A stretch of DNA of 64,000 nucleotides from Blastococcus litoris (lineage in GTDB: Bacteria; Actinomycetota; Actinomycetes; Mycobacteriales; Geodermatophilaceae). The DNA is taken from contig NZ_QCZF01000001.1 of the NCBI RefSeq assembly GCF_003075095.1, positions 62,001 to 126,000 on the forward strand, written 5' to 3'. Of this stretch, positions 16,774 through 23,915 are shown piece by piece (position 1 is the stretch's first letter; the number at the start of each line of letters is the position of its first letter). The position numbers and the translations under genes are program-made. The notes beneath the pieces were generated by a model, which saw only the letters and a program-made list of their open reading frames with translations, had not been told where the DNA came from and made no database searches.

Positions 16774-17931
16774 GTGGGATGGGCCGCGCTGTCCGAGCTG
16801 GTGCCGCTGTACCCGCTCTACGCGCTGCTGTTCCTCGACACCGGCCTGTCCGGCGCGCAGATCTCGATGCTGTTCGCCGTCTGGTCCCTCACCTCCTTCG
16901 TCGCCGAGGTGCCCGCCGGTGTGCTCGCCGATCGGTGGTCCCGGCGCGGGGTCGTCGTCCTCGCCGGCGTCCTGCAGGCGGCCGGCTTCGCGGTGTGGAC
17001 GGCCGCACCGCAGACCTGGGCCTTCGCCGTCGGCTTCGTGATCTGGGGTCTGTCGGGCGCGCTGGTGTCCGGCGCGAGCGAGGCGCTGGTCTACGACGGC
17101 CTGGTCGCCGTGGGCGCCGGCGACGGTTACGTGCGGGTCAACGGCTGGATGACCTCCGCCGAGCTCCTCGTGCAGATCCCCACGGCGTTCGCCGCCGGCG
17201 CGCTGTTCGCGGTGGGCGGCTACGAGCTGGTCGGCTGGGCCAGCGTCGTCGCCTGCCTGGCCGCCGCGGCGCTGGCCCTCCGGTTCCCCGAGGCGCCGCG
17301 CACGGAGGACGACGACGAGGAGGAGCCGCTCCGGCAGGGCGTGCTCGAGTCGCTGCGCTCGCCGTCCCTGCGCGTGCTGGTGCTGGCGGTCGCGCTGATC
17401 GGCGGGCTGGACGCGATCGAGGAGTACTTCCCCGTCCTGGCCGGCGACTGGGGGGTGCCGACGACGGCGGTGCCCGTCGCGGTGCTCGTGGTCGCGCTGG
17501 CCGGTGCGGCGGGTGCTGCCCTCGGCGGACGGGCCGGCCGGCTGCGCGGGGGCACGCTCCTGGCGCTGCTCGTCGTCGCGGCCGCGTTCCTCGCGGGGGC
17601 CGCGCTGTGGGCCCGGCCCGCCGCGCTGGCGGCCGTCGCGGTGTTCTACGCCCTCTACCTCGCCGTCCTGGTCGTCGCCGAGGCCCGGCTGCAGGACGGC
17701 ATCGCGAGCAGGCACCGCGCGACGATCACGTCGGTGGCGGGCCTGGGCATCGAGCTGGCCTCGCTGCTGGTCTTCGCCGCCTGGGCGCTCGGCGGGCCGT
17801 TCGCGGTGGCCGCGCTGGTCCTCGCCGTCGTCCCGGTGGTCAGGGCGGGCCTGCGGACCCGGGAGCCGACCGCGCCCGCAGCAGGTACGCCGACGGGGGA
17901 ACGCCGACGACGGAGCGGAAGTCGCGGCTGA
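16774..17931 (+). CDS. MFS transporter
   Basis: 385-aa MFS permease with about 12 hydrophobic helices and the loop 2-3 signature GVLADRWSRRGVVV. The frame begins unusually late: GTG 16774 encodes VGWAALSELVPLYPLY, already the first membrane helix. Upstream in the same frame is an ATG (16705) with leaderless-type TAGCCT spacing, but a TGA follows after four codons, then 18 open codons without another start. Either translation begins at GTG without a ribosome site, or the start region is altered. The C-terminus overlaps the convergent AraC gene by 92 bp. Substrate unknown. Confidence 0.78.
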   Translation: MGWAALSELVPLYPLYALLFLDTGLSGAQISMLFAVWSLTSFVAEVPAGVLADRWSRRGVVVLAGVLQAAGFAVWTAAPQTWAFAVGFVIWGLSGALVSGASEALVYDGLVAVGAGDGYVRVNGWMTSAELLVQIPTAFAAGALFAVGGYELVGWASVVACLAAAALALRFPEAPRTEDDDEEEPLRQGVLESLRSPSLRVLVLAVALIGGLDAIEEYFPVLAGDWGVPTTAVPVAVLVVALAGAAGAALGGRAGRLRGGTLLALLVVAAAFLAGAALWARPAALAAVAVFYALYLAVLVVAEARLQDGIASRHRATITSVAGLGIELASLLVFAAWALGGPFAVAALVLAVVPVVRAGLRTREPTAPAAGTPTGERRRRSGSRG

Positions 17932-18718
17932 AGTGGGCCTGGTCGAACCAGCCCAGCGACGCCGCCAGCCCCGCCAGGTCGTCGACCTCGCCGGCGTCGA
18001 TCGCGGCGGCGGCGTCCTGCAGCCGGTAGCGGGCCAGCGCCGCCTTGGGGGTGACGCCGACGTACGCGGCGAACAGCCGCTGCACCGACCGCACGCTCAG
18101 GCCACCCAGCGCCGCCACCTGGTCGACCCGCACCAGATCGCGGTCGGAGATCATCGCGCCGATCAGGCCCAGCAGGTCGAGGTAGGCGCCCGGCGGCTCG
18201 GTCGCCAGCGGCGCCAGCGCGGCGTCCAGGGCGGCGGTGCGCTCGTCGTCGTCCTCGAAGCGCAGGACGTCGGACAGGAGCCGGGCGGCGGGGACGCCCA
18301 GCCGGTCGCCCAGCGGCTCGACGGTGTTGCGCCCGACCCGGGCGCCGGTGAGGGCGGTGAACCCGCCCGGCCGGAACTTCGCGGCGGTCACCCGGCCGGC
18401 GCCGGTGAGGTCGACGCTGAAGCGCCGGGTGACGACGCCGTGCAGGAGCGCCTCGGGCATCGCGAAGCCGAACCGGGGCTCGGTGCCCGACTCGACGGAC
18501 ACGTTCACGCTCGGGTGGCTGAGCACCTCGGAGCGGAACGGGGGTCTGCCCGTGAGGTCCCACCGCACCGACCAGTACCGCTCGACGAACGGCCGCAGCC
18601 CCTCGCTGACCGGGGCGTCGCGGCGCAGGTCGGCGTGCTCGGCGGTCTCGGCCGGCCGGAGGACCCCGCGCAGGGTCGCGGCCCGGTCGAGGGTTGTCGC
18701 GTTCTTCCAAGACGCCAC
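17840..18718 (-). CDS. AraC-family transcriptional regulator
   Basis: 292-aa regulator with an N-terminal effector region (SEGLRPFVERYWSVRWDLTG, typical of DUF6597-type AraC proteins) and a C-terminal double helix-turn-helix: VDQVAALGGLSVRSVQRLF and then LAASLGWFDQAHFSRDFRSV-VGVPPSAY. GTG start with TAGGCT six bases upstream and no ribosome site, so probably leaderless. Divergent from the VOC gene across only 18 bp and likely to control it (inference). Tail-to-tail overlap with the MFS gene. Confidence 0.88.
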   Translation of the reverse strand: MASWKNATTLDRAATLRGVLRPAETAEHADLRRDAPVSEGLRPFVERYWSVRWDLTGRPPFRSEVLSHPSVNVSVESGTEPRFGFAMPEALLHGVVTRRFSVDLTGAGRVTAAKFRPGGFTALTGARVGRNTVEPLGDRLGVPAARLLSDVLRFEDDDERTAALDAALAPLATEPPGAYLDLLGLIGAMISDRDLVRVDQVAALGGLSVRSVQRLFAAYVGVTPKAALARYRLQDAAAAIDAGEVDDLAGLAASLGWFDQAHFSRDFRSVVGVPPSAYLLRARSAPGSAGPP

Positions 18719-18723
18719 GACCG

Positions 18724-18730
18724 CAGCCTA
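18724..18730. promoter_or_regulatory. shared bidirectional -10 element of two leaderless genes
   Basis: On the plus strand CAGCCT (18724-18729) precedes the VOC ATG by seven bases. On the minus strand TAGGCT (18730-18725) precedes the AraC GTG by six bases. The two hexamers occupy the same base pairs within the near-palindrome GCAGCCTAGGCAGC. Confidence 0.5.
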
Positions 18731-18736
18731 GGCAGC

Positions 18737-19219
18737 ATGGGGGACATGACGATCACGAATGGCAGGCCCGAGGGCTACACGACCCTGACCCCGTTCCTGG
18801 TCTGCTCCCCGGCGAGCGAGGCCATCCGCTTCTACGAGGAGGTGTTCGGCGCCACGCTGGTCAGCCGCATGGACGGCCCCGGCGACACGGTCATGCACGC
18901 CGAGCTCGACCTCGGCCTGGGCCGGCTGCAGCTGTCGGACCCGAACGAGCAGTTCGGCCTCGTCGTCCCCGACCGGTCGAGCGACGCGGTCAGCGGCTCC
19001 ACCTGCATCTACGTCGCCGACGTCGACGCCGTCTTCGCGAAGGCCGTCGAGCACGGGGCGACCGTGCGGGAGAAGCCCGACACGTTCGTCACCGGTGACA
19101 GGTTCGCCTCGATCTACGACCCGTTCGGCCACCGCTGGGCGGTCATGACCAAGGTGGAGGACGTCAGCCCCGAGGAGGCCGAGCGGCGGCTGGCGGAGTG
19201 GGGTGCGCAGCAGGGCTGA
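18737..19219 (+). CDS. VOC-family (glyoxalase/PhnB-like) protein
   Basis: 160-aa single-domain vicinal-oxygen-chelate protein with two beta-alpha-beta-beta-beta units: TPFLVCSPASEAIRFYEEVFGA in the first and STCIYVADVDAVFAKAVEHGA then DPFGHRWAV in the second. PhnB-like members are mostly uncharacterised; the domain suits metal-dependent catalysis or antibiotic binding. An ATG three codons inside (18746) is an alternative start. Divergent from the AraC gene with a shared promoter; its 3' end overlaps the YczE-like gene by 56 bp. Confidence 0.85.
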   Translation: MGDMTITNGRPEGYTTLTPFLVCSPASEAIRFYEEVFGATLVSRMDGPGDTVMHAELDLGLGRLQLSDPNEQFGLVVPDRSSDAVSGSTCIYVADVDAVFAKAVEHGATVREKPDTFVTGDRFASIYDPFGHRWAVMTKVEDVSPEEAERRLAEWGAQQG

Positions 19220-19838
19220 CGGTCAACCGCGGGAGCAGCGGCTGCACCAGCGGTCCGATGGCGACGGCGTACAGCACGGTGCCGAGCCCGAGGGTGCCGC
19301 CGAGCAGCCAGCCGACGGCGACGACGGCGACCTCGATGGAGGTCCGGACCAGCCGCACGGACCCGCCGGTGCGCCGGACCAGGCCGGTCATCAGGCCGTC
19401 GCGGGGCCCGGGCCCGAACCGCACGCCGATGTAGGCAGCGGTCGCGACGGCGTTGAGCAGGACGCCGCCGGTCAGGAACGCGATCCGGACGGGCAGGGAC
19501 CCCGGTGCCGCGACGAGGGCCAGGGTGGCGTCCATCGCCAGCCCGAGGACGACGACGTTGCTGACGGTGCCCAGCCCCGGCCGCTGGCGCAACGGGATCC
19601 AGGCCAGGAGCACCAGCGCCCCGACGGCGATGGTCACGGTCCCGATCGACCAGCCCAGCCGGTCGGCCAGGCCCTGGTGCAGCACGTCCCAGGGCATGTT
19701 GCCCAGCGCCGAGCGGACGATCAGGGCCATCGAGACGCCGTAGAGCGCCAGTCCCGCGTACAGCTGGACGAGCCGGCGGGGGAGCCGGCGGCCCGTCAGG
19801 GAAGAGGTGGCCTGCAGCACCACCCCAGCCTGACCCAC
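19164..19838 (-). CDS. YczE/YitT-like integral membrane protein
   Basis: 224-aa membrane protein resembling the YczE/YyaS family: LYGVSMALIVRSALGNMPWD after the first helix, then repeated helices and the GPGPRDGLMTGLVRRTG loop typical of this family. Function unknown. Start uncertain: the GTG used here has no good ribosome site, and another GTG lies a few codons in. It follows larC by 46 bp in the same direction and may belong to that operon, but a functional link is not established. Confidence 0.78.
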   Translation of the reverse strand: MGQAGVVLQATSSLTGRRLPRRLVQLYAGLALYGVSMALIVRSALGNMPWDVLHQGLADRLGWSIGTVTIAVGALVLLAWIPLRQRPGLGTVSNVVVLGLAMDATLALVAAPGSLPVRIAFLTGGVLLNAVATAAYIGVRFGPGPRDGLMTGLVRRTGGSVRLVRTSIEVAVVAVGWLLGGTLGLGTVLYAVAIGPLVQPLLPRLTVSPAAHPTPPAAARPPRG

Positions 19839-19884
19839 GGATGGCCTGGTGCCTGCGGGCCAATCGCAGAAGTGGCCTGGACGG

Positions 19885-21057
19885 TCAGCCGGCCGGGTGG
19901 GCTGCCTCCGCCGCCGCGGTCGCCGCCCGCAGGACCTCCTTGACCGGCAGGCCGAGTTCCCGGGCCAGGGCGGCGACGTCCTCGTACTCGACGCTCACGT
20001 TGACCACCCGGCCGTCGTGGACGGCGACCTTGGTGCCGACGGTGCCGCCGAGCACCTGCACGGAGGTGTGCACGCGTTCCAGGGCGACCTTGCCGACGGG
20101 GACCACCCGCAGGCCGATGCTGGTCGTCGTCCGGAACACCGCCGCCCGGACGTCGGCCACGGCCTCGGGCCGGCACAGCGCCGAGAGCGTGTGGGCGGCG
20201 CGGCCCTTCTTCATCAGGATCGGGGTCAGCCAGGCGTCGGAGGCGCCCGCCGCGAACAGGGCGTCGAGGACGCCCGGCCACAGGCGGGGATCGAGGTCGT
20301 CGACGTTGGTCTCGAGGACCACCGGCCCGGCCGGCTCCGGCTCGGCCGGTTCGCCCAGGACGAGCCGGACGACGTTGGGCAGCTCGGCGGGGTCGCGCCC
20401 ACCCGCGCCCACGCCGACGCGCGCGACCCGCATCGGCGGCAGCGCCGTCCACTCGGAGACGCGGGCGGCGACCAGCGCAGCACCGGTGGGCGTGCACATC
20501 TCGGCGGGCACCGGCCCGGCGACCACCGGGATGCCGGCGAGCAGCTCGAGGACCGCCGGGCCGGGGACGGGGACGACGCCGTGCGCGCCGCGCGCCGAGC
20601 CGCTGCCGAGGGCGACGGGGGAGGCAGCGAGGCGGGTCAGCCCCAGGTGCTCGAACCCGGCGACCACGCCCACGACGTCCGCGAGCGCGTCCAGGGCCCC
20701 CACCTCGTGGAAGTGCACGTCGTCGGCCGCGACCCGGTGCACCCGCCCCTCGGCGACGGCCAGCCGCTCGAACACCGCGAGCGCGCCGTCGCGGACGGCG
20801 GCGGGCAGGTCGGCGTCGGCGAGCAGGCCGCGGACGTCGGCCCAGCTGCGGTGCTCGTGCGACTGCGGCGCGTGGACGTGCACGCGGGTGGCGCCCAGCC
20901 CGTGCCGGGTCGTCTGCTCGGTCACCAGCCGGATCTGCTCGACCGGCAGCGCGGCGACCGCGGTGGTGAGCACCTCGAGCGGCACCCCGGCGTCGACGAG
21001 GGCGCCCAGGAGCATGTCCCCGGACGCGCCGGCGGAGAGGTCCAGCCACCCGATCAT
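19885..21057 (-). CDS. larC: nickel-pincer cofactor biosynthesis protein LarC
   Basis: 390-aa LarC, the CTP-dependent cyclometallase that inserts nickel into the pincer nucleotide precursor. The N-terminus MIGWLDLSAGASGDMLLGAL is the family signature. His-rich HVHAPQSHEH, DDVHFHEVGALD, EMCTPTGAALV and the C-terminal ETNVDDLDPRLWP and LMKKGRAAHTLSALC regions all match. Both halves (LarC1 and LarC2 of Lactobacillus) are in one frame, with no sign of the programmed frameshift used there. Starts 47 bp after the GGDEF-LarB fusion gene. LarE, the sulfur donor, and LarA are not in the window. Confidence 0.92.
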   Translation of the reverse strand: MIGWLDLSAGASGDMLLGALVDAGVPLEVLTTAVAALPVEQIRLVTEQTTRHGLGATRVHVHAPQSHEHRSWADVRGLLADADLPAAVRDGALAVFERLAVAEGRVHRVAADDVHFHEVGALDALADVVGVVAGFEHLGLTRLAASPVALGSGSARGAHGVVPVPGPAVLELLAGIPVVAGPVPAEMCTPTGAALVAARVSEWTALPPMRVARVGVGAGGRDPAELPNVVRLVLGEPAEPEPAGPVVLETNVDDLDPRLWPGVLDALFAAGASDAWLTPILMKKGRAAHTLSALCRPEAVADVRAAVFRTTTSIGLRVVPVGKVALERVHTSVQVLGGTVGTKVAVHDGRVVNVSVEYEDVAALARELGLPVKEVLRAATAAAEAAHPAG

Positions 21058-21104
21058 GCGGTGATCATGGCCCAACCAGCTTCCTGTACCGAAAGCTCGG
21101 CGGA

Positions 21105-23915
21105 TCAGGCGCGGGCGGCGCGGCGGGCGACCCGGGCCGCGAAGACGCCCGCGGAGTACCCGTTGTCGATGTTGGTCACGGCGACGCCCGGGGCCGCCGA
21201 GCTCAGCATGGTCATCAGCGCCCCGAGGCCGGCGAAGGCGGTGGGGGCGCCGGCCGACGTCGGCACCGCGATCACGGGGACGTCGGACACGGCGCCGACG
21301 GTGGCCGCCAGCGAGGCGTCCATCCCGGCGACGACGACCAGGCAGTCGACGTCCGCGACCAGCGAGCCGTCGGCCAGCAGCGACCGGATGCGGCTGCCCG
21401 CGAGGTCGTCCACCCGGACCGCCTCGGTACCGCTGACGCGGGCGACGAACGCCGCCTCGGCGGCGACCGGGAGGTCGGCGCCGCCGGCGCACAGCACGTG
21501 CACCCGGCCGACGGGCTCCGGCAGCGGGCCGACCACCGCCGCCATCGAGGCCGCATCCATCGTCGTGTACGCGTCGTGCTCGGAGGCGAGCGCGACCAGC
21601 GTCTCCGCAGGCGCCCGCAGCACCAGCGCCGGCCGGTCCGGGTGCTCGCGGCGGGCCTCGCGGACCAGTGCCAGGACCTGGTCGGTGGTGCGGCCGGTGG
21701 CCCAGACCACCTCTGGCTCGGCGGCGGGCCGGACCGGGGCCTCGGCCGCCACGACCTCGACCGGCGCGGGCGCCGGCGCGGGCTTGGGCTCGGGCGCGAG
21801 CAGCGGCTCGTCGACGGTGGCCCGCCCGAGGGGCGGGTCCAGCAGGACGGGGGCGAAGGCGGTGATCTCGTCGGCGACGGGGCGGGGGTCCAGCGGGGCG
21901 GGCTGCTCGTCCGCGACGGCGACCGCCACGGCCTCCTCCTCCGGGACCTCCTCCCCCGGGGCCTCGGCGGGCACCGTGTCCTCCGCGGGGGCCGACGGCG
22001 GCGGCCCGAACAGCGCGTCCAAAGGGGCGCCGCCGGGCGCCCGCGTCTGGGTGACGCCGGAGAGCCGGACGACGCGGTCGCGGCCGCTGCGCTTGGCGTC
22101 GTAGAGCACGCCGTCGGCGGCGGCGAACAGCGTCCGCCGGTCGTCGCCGCGGGCGGCGGAGGCGATGCCGACGCTGATCGTCACCGGGATGTCGATGCCC
22201 AGCGACGACCAGTCGTAGGTCGCGACCGACCGGCGGATCCGCTCCAGCGCGCGCTCGCCCTGCTCGGCGGTCGTCTCGGGCAGCAGGATGACGAACTCGT
22301 CCCCGGCCCAGCGGCAGACCTCGTCGGTGTCGCGGACACCGGCGACCAGCAGCTCGGCGACGGTGCGGAGCGCCGCGTCGCCGGCCGGATGGCCGAACGC
22401 GTCGTTGATGCCCTTGAACCGGTCCACGTCGACGACGGCGAGCGCGGGCGCACCGCCCGTCGTGAGCAGCCCGTCGAGCCGGGCCTCGGCGTACCGGCGG
22501 TTCGGCAGGTGGGTGAGCGGGTCCTCGTAGGCCTGGCGGCGCAGCTGGCCGGCGGCGCGCTCGGTCTCCAGCAGGCTCTTGCGCCGCCCGAACAGCTCGA
22601 CCCAGCGGGTGCGGCGCTCGTCGACGCGGTCCAGCTCGTCGGAGAGGTAGGCCTGCAGGTAGGGCAGTGCCCGGCCGGCGTCGTCCAGCTCGGCGTGCAG
22701 CGTGCACAGCTCGCGGAGGGCGGCGCGGCGCAGCCGGGGCAGGCCGTGCTCGGTGGCGAGGGTGAGCGCCGAGACGAGGTGCTCGTCGGCTTCCCCCACG
22801 TCGCCCTGGCGGCGCAGGGCACGGCCCAGCGCCAGCTGCGCCGAGGCGAGCTGCGCGCGGTCGGCGGTCGCGGAGGTGATCCGGACGGCGGCGCGCAGCG
22901 GACCCACGGCGGCGGCGTGCTCGCCGAGGCCCACCAGGGCCCAGCCGTGCACGACCTGGGCGGTGACGACGCCCGGGTGGTCGGGCGGGAGGAGCTCGAG
23001 CGCCTTCTCGGCCAGCTGCCGCGCCTCGCCGAAGTGCGGGGTGGCCGACTCGGGGACGCCGTCGTCCAGCAGGCCCTCGCCCAGCTCCGCGCAGAGCTCG
23101 CCGAGGCAGGTGGCGGTGGTGGCGACGAGGACGTCGGGGTCGCCGTCCTCCGGCCCGAGCCCGCCCGGGTCGGCGGCTGCGGTGATCGCCGCCTCGTGCG
23201 CCCGGCGCTGGTAGTCCAGCGCCAGCGGCATGAGCTCGAGGTCGGCCAGCACGCCGGCGAGCGTGCCGAGGGTGTCGACGAGCAGGGCGCTGGGCGGCAG
23301 GACCGGGTCGAGCAGGCTGGCCGCCTCGACCGCCTCGTCCATGGCCGCGTCGATCCGGCGCGACAGCAGCTCGATCCGCGCGTGGCGGGCCAGGCCGGCG
23401 GCGCGCTGCAGCTCGTCGTCCGCGGCGTCGAAGGCGGCCTTCGCCGACCGGACCAGCGCGATGGCGAGCGCGGCGCGGGTGGCCGACTCCGCGCGGGGGT
23501 CGCCGTCGCCGTCGCCGTCGATGAGCTTCTCGACGCCGGCGTGCAGGTCGAGGGCCTCGCCCTCGGCGGCGTCGGCGGTGACCGGGTCGCCGACGAGCGT
23601 GAACCCGGCGACGCGCAGCCGGCGGACGAGCAGCTCCGCGCGCAGCGTGTCGGCCCACGCCTTGCCCAGCGAGACGGGGGCGTCCACGGGCGGCTCCGCG
23701 GCGACGTAGGGCGAGGACTCCTGGTCGACGTCGGCGAGGAGCTCCTCGGCGTCGTCCAGCTGCCAGTTCGCGAGCGCAGCGGTCACCCGATGATGCAGGG
23801 CTCCGGGCGGCACCAGCGCACTGTGCACGTCACCGGCGCGGGTGTCGAGCAGGTGTTCGGAAACGCGCCGTCCCCCGTCCGACGCGTCCCACCCGCCCCA
23901 GGCGGAGCGCGTCAC
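21105..23915 (-). CDS. TPR-like/GGDEF diguanylate cyclase fused to a LarB-like domain
   Basis: 936-aa fusion in one uninterrupted frame. Residues 40-440: helical TPR-like repeats. About 452-617: GGDEF domain with VVDVDRFKGINDAFGH, AGDEF at 537-541 and an RDTD I-site five residues before it, so c-di-GMP synthesis with product inhibition is plausible. About 620-733: Pro/Ala/Glu linker. 734-936: LarB (PurE-like) domain, PEVVWATGRT, AGGADLPVA, VVVAGMDASL, VIAVPTSAG, NIDNGY. The LarB active-site cysteine in the LNSC or LASC motif of the family is here Ala907 (LSSA), so canonical NaAD carboxylase activity is doubtful. GTG start overlaps the stop of the preceding GGDEF gene (GTGA). Confidence 0.88.
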   Translation of the reverse strand: MTRSAWGGWDASDGGRRVSEHLLDTRAGDVHSALVPPGALHHRVTAALANWQLDDAEELLADVDQESSPYVAAEPPVDAPVSLGKAWADTLRAELLVRRLRVAGFTLVGDPVTADAAEGEALDLHAGVEKLIDGDGDGDPRAESATRAALAIALVRSAKAAFDAADDELQRAAGLARHARIELLSRRIDAAMDEAVEAASLLDPVLPPSALLVDTLGTLAGVLADLELMPLALDYQRRAHEAAITAAADPGGLGPEDGDPDVLVATTATCLGELCAELGEGLLDDGVPESATPHFGEARQLAEKALELLPPDHPGVVTAQVVHGWALVGLGEHAAAVGPLRAAVRITSATADRAQLASAQLALGRALRRQGDVGEADEHLVSALTLATEHGLPRLRRAALRELCTLHAELDDAGRALPYLQAYLSDELDRVDERRTRWVELFGRRKSLLETERAAGQLRRQAYEDPLTHLPNRRYAEARLDGLLTTGGAPALAVVDVDRFKGINDAFGHPAGDAALRTVAELLVAGVRDTDEVCRWAGDEFVILLPETTAEQGERALERIRRSVATYDWSSLGIDIPVTISVGIASAARGDDRRTLFAAADGVLYDAKRSGRDRVVRLSGVTQTRAPGGAPLDALFGPPPSAPAEDTVPAEAPGEEVPEEEAVAVAVADEQPAPLDPRPVADEITAFAPVLLDPPLGRATVDEPLLAPEPKPAPAPAPVEVVAAEAPVRPAAEPEVVWATGRTTDQVLALVREARREHPDRPALVLRAPAETLVALASEHDAYTTMDAASMAAVVGPLPEPVGRVHVLCAGGADLPVAAEAAFVARVSGTEAVRVDDLAGSRIRSLLADGSLVADVDCLVVVAGMDASLAATVGAVSDVPVIAVPTSAGAPTAFAGLGALMTMLSSAAPGVAVTNIDNGYSAGVFAARVARRAARA

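Noticed and set aside
21058-23658. Upstream extension of the larC frame through the GGDEF-LarB gene
   Set aside because: The frame is open for over 800 codons before the larC start, but the sequence there is an out-of-frame reading of the GGDEF-LarB gene; MIGWLDLSAGASGD is the family N-terminus.
21105-23915. Possibility that the GGDEF-LarB gene is two genes joined by a sequencing frameshift
   Set aside because: Frame and composition are continuous through a linker of about 110 residues, no stop or strong internal ribosome site and start is seen before the LarB part, and there is no change of reading phase.
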